DNA of 64,000 bases from Verticillium longisporum (taxonomy: Eukaryota > Ascomycota > Sordariomycetes > Glomerellales > Plectosphaerellaceae): positions 1,426,001 through 1,490,000 of the forward strand of contig JAETXT010000012.1 of NCBI GenBank assembly GCA_019188255.1, read 5' to 3'. Below the pieces are notes generated by a model. The model had not been told where the DNA came from. It saw only the letters and a list, made by a program, of their open reading frames with translations, and searched no databases. Positions within the stretch are counted from its first letter, which is position 1. Each line of letters begins with the position of its first letter. Positions 36,484 to 47,181 of the stretch are shown piece after piece. The translations under genes were made by a program, and so were the position numbers.

Positions 36484-37131
36484 TTATGTTGCTGTAACCG
36501 TGGCCGTGGCCGTGGCCGTGGCCGCAGCCGAATCAATCAGAGAGGCCGAACCCGTCACGGGCTCACACTCCCCAATTGAACTGCGCTGCATCCCAGGCAC
36601 AAGCCCCAGCGAAACGTCCCAGCCCGTCACGCCCGCCCAGTAGTGGCAGTACAAGGTACTGTCCTGGCAGTACGTCGGGTTGCACAAGACGCTGCTCGTC
36701 GATGGGCTAGTCGTCACGTTGCCGACAGTTGAGCTTGTGGAATTGACGACAGCTTTGGCCGTCACCAGCGATAAACCATTGAATTCAATGTCCGCTTTGC
36801 TGTCGAGTGTCTCGCCGTCGTCAGAAACATTGGTCCAAGTCGTAGAAGCGGCAGCGGAAACGGTGCAGGGCTCAGAGAAGACGGTCTGGGTCATGCCAGG
36901 GATCACTCCATGAGAGACGTCCCAGCTAGTGACGCCGCCCCAGTAGAGACACATAGACACCCCGTCCTGGCACCAGTCTTTGATGCAGCTGATCGAGGTG
37001 TCGGTGGCAGCATGGGAGACGGGGCCGGTGACGGTCGAGATTGTAGCGGGAACTGTGATGACGGGAACGGCGGCGCCGAGGATGGCCGTCACCAGATTCA
37101 AGCCGAGGACGAATTTGCTGAATGGCGACAT
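36484..37131 (-). CDS. Secreted protein with two copies of a cysteine module
   Basis: A 215-residue single-exon protein. The start at 37131 is chosen because it gives a clean signal peptide (FVLGLNLVTAILGAAV); an in-frame upstream ATG at 37203 would bury it. The mature part contains two copies of one module: residues 49-89 (CIKDWCQDGVSMC, then YWGGVTSWDVSHGVIPGM) and 150-189 (CNPTYCQDSTLYC, then YWAGVTGWDVSLGLVPGM). Each has the pattern C-x4-CQD-x4-C with a fourth Cys 27-28 residues on. The C-terminus is an Ala/Thr repeat encoded by GTGGCC-type hexamers and might be a glycosylated tail; no GPI signal is obvious. I do not recognise a named family. Function is unknown; a wall-associated or secreted role is only inferred. 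Confidence 0.7.
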   Translation of the reverse strand: MSPFSKFVLGLNLVTAILGAAVPVITVPATISTVTGPVSHAATDTSISCIKDWCQDGVSMCLYWGGVTSWDVSHGVIPGMTQTVFSEPCTVSAAASTTWTNVSDDGETLDSKADIEFNGLSLVTAKAVVNSTSSTVGNVTTSPSTSSVLCNPTYCQDSTLYCHYWAGVTGWDVSLGLVPGMQRSSIGECEPVTGSASLIDSAAATATATATVTAT

Positions 37132-38568
37132 TGTGTCTTGATGCTGTCTGGCCGACTGCTTCGGGTATGATCTCGATGAGGGGCGGAGAGTCTCTGTCGG
37201 CAAGCGTTTGCAAAGCTAGGAGCGTAATGTACGCATGGTTAATAGTGCCTCGTGAAATGATATGAGGATGGACAAGTGAAAGCTTCTCGGTGCCCAGGCA
37301 CTTGCCTTCACTTGAACTTGAATGAGTCTTCTGCTTTCAGGAGCTCGTTCAATTACTCTTTGACATAAGTCGAAACTGCGAAAGACGATACACGAAACAG
37401 GCGGAGTGTCCTGGGGGTTAAGCCATGGAAGGCAGTGAGAGAGAACAGCCAGACGATCCGATTCATACGAATCTGCATGGCAGACGTTCAGGGCATGGAG
37501 TTGACACCTAACGCGAGGTTGTGCCTCAAAGGTCTGGGGGTGACGCGAACAGCTCGGCTGATCCTGCGTCCATCCTTGATGAACGGTAGACGATGAAGAA
37601 TCTGGACTTACTGGCGTATCAAGGGTTGAGGTTTGATCACCGAAAGAGCTGGTGAGCTCAGCAAGCCTGCTGTGTTGGGTGCGTAGATGAAAGAGGCGAG
37701 GGCTTTGGCTAGGAAATGGCTGCTCCTCTTTTGGAAAGGAGTTCAGTCTTGCCCCTCCCAGTTATTTACCGTCAAAGCCTCTGAATCATTCCTCTCGATG
37801 AACCACATGTATCAAGTGGGTTTAAAGGCAGTTGAGGACGTGGAAACAGACAGTATCGCCTGATTGGTAGGGGCCGCCAGGCAGTACAGGTGTGCTGAAC
37901 GCTTCATTCATCAGCCCTTAATTCGCGGTTGGTTCGGAGATATTGTACTACATGGTACAAATTCCAGCATCGTCTCATGGGCAACACGGCCTCGGAGGCC
38001 AGGAATGGAGCCTAGCGTTTTTTGTAATCGATTGAGGTCACGAAAGTGTTTGAGGAGAGGAAAATCGGATGACACGGGGCTTGAGGGTGAGGCGAGCCGA
38101 GCAAGTCAGAAGGTCAACATGAAAGGGTTTATGGCGAGGCAAGGCGAGTCGGACCGTTCGGCGAGCTCCGGGGGAAGCACGTCTCTCGAAGCCTCGAAAG
38201 CCGCGCGGGCGATTTCCTGTACTATCAACGTGCGCTCGAGACGCGGGGGTGGACTGCCAGCTTCGACCGAGAGAGACGTCTTGTGGCATCGCAAGCACAC
38301 CGAATGCGAGTGACAATGGCGCGCGGCCGGTGGGACAGTTCGGAAGAAGGATGCCGGCAGGGCGAACATGGGACGATGCGAGTGTCACAGGCCCCGAGTG
38401 TTCCTCACAGAATCGTGACAGAAAGAGGCAAAAATAAAGAGCAGTTGGATTGTCTTGCTATTGTCAACCTAGTATTATATGGAAAAATAAAAAACGGACA
38501 TGGTATGTCATGAGCAAACACGTACAACAGTCTAATTGCATACGCCACAAGAGGACCCCGAAAGCGGA
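37132..38568. other. Gene-free region
   Basis: 1.4 kb with only short, unsupported frames. The part near 37132-37860 is the likely promoter of the secreted-protein gene. Confidence 0.4.
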
Positions 38569-39137
38569 TCAGGTAGACAGGGCGCCCGCGGCCTTGAATA
38601 ACAGGGTGACGGTAACGATCTGGCCCATGAACCAGACGAGAGTGCGCAGAGGAGCAAACTTGCGATTCGCCTGTAGGACGACGTAGATGAGGGTGTAGAA
38701 GACGCGAGAAGCTACATAGGCCAGGGAGAGGATGTTGATGGTAGAGGCGTCAACACCAGCGACATTGGCAACGACGACGCCGCCGGCGTAGTAACCGAGA
38801 GCCTCGAAACCGTTGGCACTGGTATTCTCAGCGCGAACGATGCATTCTTTAGTCAGTCTGGGACTTAGGCCCACACATGGGCGCAGCGACATCCGACGTA
38901 CGGGCTTGTCCAGGGTCTTGTCGTCTTTGAGTCTCTGCTGGAGGGATCGAGGGTTGGCCATGTCATAGCTCTTGCCGGCCGCCGTAGAGGCGTAGGAGTG
39001 GGAGCCATGGCAATGAATCAGGTGACCGGCACCCAAGTGGACAATTGTGTCAGTGAGAGCGTTCGCAAAAGTGCGTCTCGAATATGATGACTCACTGTGT
39101 AGAACGAGAGCCCCGTTTGGGCGAGGTCGAGGCCCAT
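38569..39137 (-). pseudogene. MAPEG-family membrane protein with damaged 5' half
   Basis: Small four-helix membrane protein of the MAPEG family (eicosanoid/glutathione metabolism group; fungal members are mostly uncharacterised). The C-terminal part is intact: RAENTSANGFEALGYYAGGVVVANVAG, then SRVFYTLIYVVLQANRKFAPLRTLVWF. The upstream STAAGKSYDMANPRSLQQRL is also typical. A 5' exon (39137-39096, MGLDLAQTGLSFYT) ends in a perfect GTGAGT donor, but no AG acceptor precedes the second exon (TTGG|GTGCCG where TAG would be expected). The best reading VPVT*FIAMAPHSYAS needs a TGA read as sense and one more C in CTCCCAC. A second intron around 38905-38855 is also poorly defined: GTACGT donor, no in-frame acceptor. 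The family is clear; whether the gene works is not. Confidence 0.6.
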
Positions 39138-40411
39138 GGTGATGGAAAATCTGATGGGAGCAGGGAATTCAAGAAGATATTGTCATGATCACGTAGCAGG
39201 GAGAGTCGAAGAATTCCTCAGACTTCCTGCCGTGGGTTCCAATACAGGGCCGTTGGATACAATAACTAAGATCTGCACTCCCGAAACAGGGAGAGGCCTT
39301 CGTAGTTCTGTATACAAGGCTCGCACGAATCAACACGCACTGACGCAAATCCTGGCTGAAGCTTTTGATACAATATCCCCTGTTCCAACTCTCAGGCGCC
39401 TCTGAAATTCGCAGGCTCCGCATTCGCCGCATTGCTCCGAATGCCCTGGTTCGTTCCTATAGAGAGCCAAGAGAATCGACGTGAGCACAGGCGCGGTTTG
39501 CAAGTTTATGACTCCTACAGAGTTAGACAACCATTTAACAAGATGACTGCAGAGTGACAATGAAAGCGTCGAAGACGGCGGCTTCACATGAAAACATAAC
39601 AGCACCGATCAAGGCAGCCGAGCACCTGAGCTCACCCAAGGAGCATTCTCTGCCACAGGGCTCCCCAAACAAGGCCACTGTGGAAGCGCTTATGTCTGTC
39701 CGAAGATAGACTGACAGACAGGCCACATTCATCGCTGGGAGTCTCGTCGAAACGCACATGTAGATGTCGTGGCGCTGTCGACCAACGGAGTCGTATGCGG
39801 ACTTGTTTTTGGAATAGACTGCGCTGATCGAAGCGCAGTACGTCGAGTCCGCCACATGGCAGACACATATTCAGTATTGGCGCGCGGCCCGTGTAGTCGG
39901 CATCCAGACGTGAAAGAGACAGAATGGAGCTCGTCTCGGTATCGCATTGACATCTTATCCAAATCGATGGGGCTTTTCTTCATATATGAAGGCGTTTGAG
40001 TTCGAAGCCGTCACTACGTGATCAGTGTCTCAACAAAGCGACATGTGACGCCATGTCACGACTTGTTGTCCCGTGGCAAAGCCGGGAATTGACCTCTGTT
40101 GCAGATACGACCACAATGTATGATCTCATACGGTTTCGAGTCTGATGAGTCGTAACGATTGTCTTTGCCAATACGTTGATCAAGGTTTTGGAAAGTTGGA
40201 TTCGAAGAGTACCTAGATAGCACCAGGGGTCATGGCTGAGTCATCCAGACCACCCCGCCATGGAAGCTCCGCAACGTGCGAGCATCCACATGCCCAGCCC
40301 ACCACCCAGCGAGTCGCGCCCGTTCAACGCGACTTCAACACCAACTCCAGCATCGCGACATCGCGTCGCATATGGACCATAGGCAACGCGTACAACCACT
40401 CCCTGATAACA
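39138..40411. promoter_or_regulatory. Divergent intergenic region between MAPEG gene and NNF1
   Basis: 1.3 kb between two outward-facing genes. Rather A/T-rich, no coding frame recognised. An in-frame ATG at 40232 could extend Nnf1 by 60 residues but that peptide looks like leader sequence. Confidence 0.4.
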
Positions 40412-41425
40412 ATGTCACAACCACCGCCCTCAGATAACCCGCCACCGGCCACCGGCCCAGAACCCACAGAAATGGACACCTCGCCCGACAACCCCCCACG
40501 AGACCCGGCCCCCGACGCGCCGCAGCAGCCAGCCGACCAAGACGAAGCGGCAGCAGCAGCAGCCCCCGCGTCGCCCCCCCTCCCCGAGAAACACACCCCC
40601 GTCGCGCCGGGCTACCGCGCGGCCCGCTTCATCAAAATGTACGACGAGGCTCTGCGGCGCACGCTGGCCCGCGTAAAGTACGACAACTTTGCCGCCTGCT
40701 TCCCGACCATTGCCGCCCACGCGCCCAACGCCCTGCGCAACGTGCAGAAGCAAATGGTCGACTACCTCGAGGACCGCTGCAACGTGCGTTCACCCCCCCC
40801 TGCGAGAATCCCCTTTCGCGCGCGTGCGAACAGAGGGCAAACACAAAATAAAAGATGACGAGGCGGAGAGAGACATGGCATGCTGACGAGTACCACAGAA
40901 GGATTTCCAGGCCATCCTTGACGAGAGGGACCTCGTGCGCAAGCTGAACGAGCTCGAGGCCCTCGTCGCCGAGGCAGATCGGCAAAAGGGCGAACACCCA
41001 GCCGATGCGCCAGAACCGATACCGTGAGTCCCATTGTGCCCTTGAAACTAATGCCGGCGCCCCTTCTTTCAGACCCAAGGGAGCGAGCAGCTGGCTCGAA
41101 CAGTACCGTTTCTCGGATCAAGAAATCAGCTGACGGACAGAACAGCCCACACTCTCTCCCCCCTGAAGCCGTGATCAAGGGCCATCTTCACCCGCCGCTC
41201 GCTCATGCCTACTCGCACCTGAGCGCCGCTCTCCAGAACACGCGCATGGAGAACGAGGACCTTTTCACCACGATACAGGCCCAGCGCGCCGAGATGGACG
41301 CTCTGCTTGCTGACCTGGACGGCGTCGTTGCTGACATAGACGGCGCCAACGATCTTCTTGGCGAAGTGGCGCCCGAGCTTGCTGCTGAGGCACGCAAGGC
41401 AGACAACGGTATTACAGGAATGTAG
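40412..41425 (+). CDS. NNF1: Kinetochore MIND complex subunit Nnf1
   Basis: Subunit of the Mis12/MIND complex that links centromeric chromatin to the Ndc80 complex. Exons 40412-40783, 40899-41023 and 41080-41425 give 280 residues. After a Pro/Ala-rich leader come the family blocks: RAARFIKMYDEALRRTLARV, YDNFAACFPTIA, VQKQMVDYLEDR, KDFQAILDERDLVRKLNELE, then HSLPPEAVIKGHL and a coiled coil with IQAQRAEMDALLADLDGVV. The third exon must start after CCCAAG at 41079. The CAG seven bases upstream at 41072 is a better-looking acceptor but puts the frame into an early stop after LEQYRFSDQEIS. This gives a possible alternative product. The start at 40412 was preferred over 40232 on sequence character. 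Confidence 0.85.
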
Positions 41426-41819
41426 AATGGAGCTCACTTCTCCTTTCTTCGCTTGTCCGAGACTCTCAATACGCCATTGACTGCGTTGTGCATCTCAGCA
41501 GCGAGCTCAGATGTGACCTCGCCGACAAGTCGAAGCAAGGCGATCAGGTTAACTGCCATTTCGAAACAGGATCACACGCAACGGGAAGAGGGAGGCCAAG
41601 TTCAAAAGGGGCTCGCGCCCCGTTGTACACCACGCTATGTATACTATAATGATGCCCACGACGCCATGACAGCCGCGGCGCGGCTTATATATAATGCCAA
41701 AGAGTAACACACCCCAGCTGCCTCCATTCAGTTCGACTTCCCATTCGTGACCGTACTACCACGTGCCCATCTGGCGCCGGGTGGCGTCTGGGCCATGCAG
41801 CAGGAAATCATGCAACCTG
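41426..41819. other. Intergenic between convergent NNF1 and PH-domain gene
   Basis: Facing 3' flanks; TATGTATACTATAATG and TTATATATAATG stretches near 41636-41695 may serve as polyadenylation signals. No gene seen. Confidence 0.35.
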
Positions 41820-43371
41820 TCACATCAGGAGTGACGTGCCTCTCTTCGAGCCCACGCTCCACTCCCCATACCGCGGGGGAAAGACCCTCACTTTCCTCCC
41901 CGTCTCCCAGTTTATCGTCCATCGCGTTCCTCCTCGAATGACAAACTCACTCTTTCTCGGGCTGCGGTACAACAGGATGGCGAAGCAAAGCCGCGCATAC
42001 CGCATATCATCCACTGGATCCCACGTCTCGCGCGGCGGCGCCCACTTACCATCGACTTCGCCGCCTCCGGCCGCAGCAACGAGCCTCCGAAAGCTTGCCG
42101 ACCCGGTCGTCGATCGCCTCGACAACGCGGGCGTCGAGCCCCCAGATGATCCCTGGCCCTGGGTCATGCCTTGTCCCGCCACGCCCTGTGTACCATCTGA
42201 CATATCAGGCGACGGATACGGATCAGCGTCCACGTCGAGATGCGAGCTTAGGCTCAGACTCGAAGTGATGCTTGGGGAGTACGCCCTCGGCGCGAGCGTC
42301 AGTCCGCCTAGTGGTCGTGGTGTCGGGACGGGATAGCTCACCCTCCCCGCGTTCGACACGCGTCGCTGAGCCTGCAGCCACCGTGTCCGCTGTGAACGGG
42401 GCACAGACTGATCGGCGGGATACTCGCGTTCATCGAGGGGGGCTGCTATAGCTATGGCGGCAAAGAAGGCGTCAAGCCAGCGAACAAAGGTGGCAGACTC
42501 GAGACACGACAGCAGCAGCTGGTCTGTTTCGAGGCGGAGGCGGATGACGTTACGCCGTCTATTCTGTTAGTCATGTTTCCCCTTCCCGCTAGGTGGTCCT
42601 ACCCGCTTGTTCATATATGATAAGTACTTACTTTTTGTAGTCGGCAGCAATACCAATGTCGGCGTGCTGTAAGTGGTATGTCCGCAGAAGGGTCGCTCGA
42701 CGAGCCCATGGCGGATTATCGGGAGACTGGTTAGAAAATGCCCACTCGCGTGCGGCGCCCCAGTCCCATTGTGTCCACTCCTTTTTGACGCTGTAAAGCT
42801 TGAGACTGGTGCCGCGTAATTCGACAATGACAGTGTGCCAGGTGCGGTCATCGGCGCGGTCCACGGCGTCCTCGAGTTCCATTTTAAGCTCCCAGACGGC
42901 AGCGAGATCAATGTCGGTGTGGTATTTCGGCGGCAACTCGATGGGGGCCTGCCTCTGCTGAGGTTGCTGCCGGCGGTCATCAGTGGCGGAGATGAGGGAC
43001 GATGCTGGACGCAGAGCCTGTGGTCGATAGGGGGGTGGTGGTTCCGAAGGCGGCCTTGGGTCGGCTGTCATGAGCTGTTGATAGAACAAGTCCTCCTCGA
43101 CGGAGAGGCGGCGGCCGTAGGCATCATGGCGGGCGGTAGATGTGGTAGAGGATGGAGTAGATGTTGAAGATGAGGAGGGTGAGATGGAACGTGAGGCTGC
43201 GGTCCAGAAGCCTTCGCCGCCTGCGGCAAAACGAGAACTCATGAGAGTGGCTCCAATGCTATTAGATGACGAGGCGTGGGGAGAGGAAGCAAAGGCGTGA
43301 TGGGGCGTGGTAAGGCGAACAGAGGTTGTCCGAGGGTGATGGTTGGTCCCAGAGGAGCCATCAACCATCAT
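41820..43371 (-). CDS. PH-domain protein of unknown role
   Basis: Fungal protein with a pleckstrin-homology fold, so probably membrane-lipid or partner binding. Exons 43371-42632 and 42558-41820 give 492 residues; the intron is GTAAGT...AATAG and only the AATAG acceptor keeps the frame. The N-terminal 150 residues are Ser/Thr/Pro-rich. The PH region runs from about 160 to 320 (ELPPKYHTDIDLAAVWELKM, WHTVIVELRGTSLKLYSVKK, LQHADIGIAADYKKRRNVIR, CLESATFVRWLDAFFAAI). The C-terminus carries another conserved block (YARLCFAILLYRSPRKSEFV). The frame is open upstream to 43668, so the true start may be earlier; MMVDGSSG at 43371 was chosen as the first ATG pair followed by low-complexity leader. The precise role is not known. 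Confidence 0.75.
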
Positions 43372-43668
43372 GATGGAGGTCGATGTCGGTGCTTGGATTG
43401 AGAATGCAAACCGAATGTAAGTACAAGAGCTGGATAGGCAGGTGGCAGCTGCTGCGGCAAGTTCGGCCCGCTCAAGCTCGTTCATCGACTCGATCTGAAA
43501 GTAAATTTGGCTGACGCACACGAGGCGGTTTTGGTCGTCATGAGGCTCGTTCAGCTGAAGAAAATCGCTGGCCAGAGGTCGTGTAAGAAGGTATCGTTGC
43601 CTCCAAGTTTGGGTCAATGTTGAGTCTGGGACTACCGTCTTGGCACCAGTGCTGTCTGCGCAACTCAC

Positions 43669-46600
43669 TTGTCTTGATATAATAGGGGACGCGCAGAGGG
43701 TTCGTTTTCATCAAGTAAAGAAATAACTTTTGCAGCTAAGACGGAAAAAAAGTGAGTTGTCGTGTTGCAAGGGCGCGGTGAAAGGCACAGACACAGAGCA
43801 AGGTACGGCTGTGGGTGAGCAGCGGAACTGAAGTGAGTCAAGTCATGTCAAGGGTCCATATAAGGTAGGGCGCAATATGACACCTCGGAGCCAGTGACAA
43901 ATCGCTCAACAAGACACGAGATGGGGGTAGCGTTGATACAGCAGTTTGGTGAAGATGAAGAGGCAGAAGATGGATGACGGTTGAGGAGTCAAAGAGGAGA
44001 AGGGGAGAGAGGGGATACAGCTCCCAGAAGGGGCAGAAGAAGCATTCTAGAAGGATGGGGAAAAGACGAAACAGATCTCGCGAAATCATGGCAATCAGCA
44101 CGCAGAAAAGTGACCGCGCCAATCGCAGCGAAAGGACGACGACGTGGGCATGGGTCGGGAGGCGCGGGAAGCAGACGACGGGCAGCACTTCTGCTTGGAG
44201 CCATGGTGAGGTGCTTCTTCGGAGGATATTGTGACGGCGGCGGGAGCAGCAGCGACGAACTGTCGTGATCCGCTGGTGCGCGCGGGTGTACATCTACATC
44301 CTAGACGGACTGGATTCGAGCTGGTGGAGAGACGAGCCATAGGTTAAAGTTGGATGCTGATCCGCTGGGTGCTGTGATGGATGGTGTCTGTGAGTGGAGG
44401 AGCTCGGGGCCGTGGCATGGGGCAGTAGCATGGGACAGTAGGTAGCATGGGGCATGGGGCATGGGGCACGGAGCACGTATGGGGCACAGCGTACAGCGGG
44501 TAGGGGTTTCCTACCGGCTATCCTACAAGGGTGTAAGCTTTGAGGCAGGTGCAAAGTTAGGGGGTTCTTCCGGCGGCCTCACGGGGTGGTCGTAGAGGCC
44601 ATAGAGGTTGGGTGGACGGGCCAGGGCGTGAGATCTGCTAGGCCCTTCTGGGTAGGTCCTTCTTCAGGACCATCTGATCCATCTCAAGCACGACCCAGGC
44701 TGACGGCCGGACTGAAGCATTTGATGGAGACACTCGACACGAGAGGCAGGAGATGTCGTGATCAAAGAAAGAATAGGGAAGGACAAGGGAAGAACCCAGA
44801 GCTCGGGTGGATTTCCGAGGTCGCATCAAATCTGGGTCGGCTCACTTCCTCCGCCGCATCTACCTACCTTACCTCACCTTACCTTGCAGCATACCTACAT
44901 GTTGTCATGTGTGTTCCAAGGCCTCTTCTCCCCGTATTCCTCCTGCCGCTCCGTGCCTTATCACTTTCCTCTCTTCCATCCTGAATCGCCATTGCCCCCA
45001 TCTCCAAGTCTGGAAATCATGCAGCCACCAGAGGCGGCTACGACCTCCCCCTCCACCATCTCCCCTCCCTTGACACCTTGGTTGCCGATCGCATCTACAG
45101 CGGAGTCGCTGTGAGCCTCCTGTTAGACCGTCTTCCCCTTTCACCATCGCACTCATTAGTCGTACCCCATCCTCGACCCCCAGCGCCATGCCCGGATAGC
45201 CGCGCGCGAAGCCATGAACGGATATCATCTCCGTTGGATTCATCATCACAGCTCCTCTTTTACAAACCCACCAACACCGACGCCCTAGCAACAACCAAGA
45301 CTTGCCTGGAAATGATCGGTGCACAGCAACAAGGCGCCTGTTGTCTCCTGGGCACCCAGCGGCAACTCACCTCTCTTCGCTCATGGGCCTCGTCTTGATA
45401 GTCAAGGCAAACCAATGAACAAACACACGAACAAGAGCTTCAAGCTTCATTCGTTTGGCACGATACTCTTCGAACAGCATACTCATGCCTGATCCCTGCG
45501 ACGGCAGCAGCTTGCTAGCTTTAAGCTTACCACTCCAGTCTCTTGGCACCATTGAATCCTTCGCCCAAGGAACACTTCCAGAAGCCCCTCGCCTCCCGCC
45601 CCCTGTTCCTGTTCGCCGCCGCCCACCCCCCTTCCTCTCAGCTGGACTTCCGCCCCCCCCCTTCATGGGTACGACAAGACAGTGACATACCCGCACATCA
45701 CAGCAAATCACCTTGGCTAAGCCTCCCACATCTCGAGCAATCCTCCTCCCGCACCTGTATTTTCTCTTACTCCTTCGTGCAGCGCCGGCGCACGACGCTT
45801 GTCGATCTCCCCCTTTTACCCTGAAGCCAATTGAGTCAAGAATCAGCCTGCTGCCAGACAGGGTTTGCCACATGCGTACTGCGCGCCTGTGCTGCTGTGC
45901 CTGCCTACCGTGCTCCGTGTGCCCATGCCCATGTTCGTGCTCCGTGCCCATGCTCGTGCTCGTGCTCATGCTCGTGCTCGTGCTCGTGACCCCTGAGGGG
46001 TTGTCATCGGTCGTCGGCCTCGGCGCCGAAACGGGCCCTGCTGGTCTTGCCTGGTCCGGCAGTTGGACCTGCCACTATTGTGCATCTCGCCCGAGAAAGC
46101 GGGACAGACGGGCCATCAAAGAGGGAGAATAGAGGGGTCTTCCAAGACTTCTCGTCTTCTTCCTCGGACTCGGCTGCCAGCGATCGCCTCGCCGCATCAA
46201 GAAGGTGGCTGCGAAGTGCTTGCCCGTTCCCCGAACATGACAAAGCGGATAGTAATACACAAAAGGACATAGAATGCCTCGCAACACCAGAACTTGACAC
46301 GAATGACTGACAAACAGTCGGAATTAGCAATCATCGTCCCTATTTTTCATTACAGCCTCTTTTGCGTCCTGCTTCAGACGTCTCATCTTGACGAGGTAGC
46401 TCGCCCTTGCTCGCGAGCTTGCCTCCAGACGCTTCCTACCCACTATAATACAGCGCCCAATCCCCCTTTCCATCCCTGAAATCCGCCCATTGCCAGGTGG
46501 GCAGTCCGCTCACGGCGAGCGCGCACATATCCCCCCGCCCACCTGATTTTACCTGCTTGCCCACCTGCCATACGGCGACGACCGCCAAACTCGCCTTCGT

Positions 46601-47181
46601 CAAATATACACTTTTCGTCGCCTCGTTCGTGAGCGGCTGGGCCACCGCCCAGAGGAGAGACAGAGAGAGAGAGACCCGACGCCTGCTTTGCTAGATTACC
46701 CCGTGCTTTTCCCGTCGCCCGCCGCCAGAAAAAGACCAACAAACGGTCGAAATGCAAATGCTGAGTGGCCATGCTCGGGGAGGAACAGAAGAGTGCCCAG
46801 GGGTTCGGGGAAAATAAAAAACACGCAGAACCTAAGGTCAAGCTGCCCGGAAAATGGCCATCACAACCACGCCCCGTCCGACTCGAACTCCGTGGAAAAG
46901 ACGACATGAATAAATAGAAAGGGGTTCCGAAAACAATAACCAGCTTTTGTCTTCTCGCAGCCCAAGTACCCTGAGAGGTTACCTGGAGAGATGAAAGGAG
47001 GAGAGGGAGGATGTGATCGGGGTGTAGTTACAAGTCGACAGTAAGCGCGCGAGATGCTGCGACTGGTAAGGTAAAAGGTGGAATCGGCATCATCCACCGA
47101 ACCGTGGGTTTTCCATCATGTGTGTGATATCAACCCTCGGTCGTGCATGTGCCCTGCAGCGCGCTCAAAGGCTGCCGTTCC
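43669..47181. other. 3.5 kb gene-free, repeat-tinged region
   Basis: Upstream of the PH-domain gene and downstream of the NTF2-RRM gene. It contains a CATGGGG-type tandem patch (44410-44480), a GCTCGT/GCTCAT hexamer array (about 45935-45990), CTACCTTACCTCACCTTACC (44870-44890) and purine-rich strings. Frames of up to 200 codons occur but none reads as a known protein. It may hold long 5' leaders or non-coding transcripts. Confidence 0.4.

Noticed and set aside
37864..38437. Overlapping plus- and minus-strand frames of about 90-150 codons
   Set aside because: No hydrophobic, repeat or motif structure, no splice logic, and strands overlap equally.
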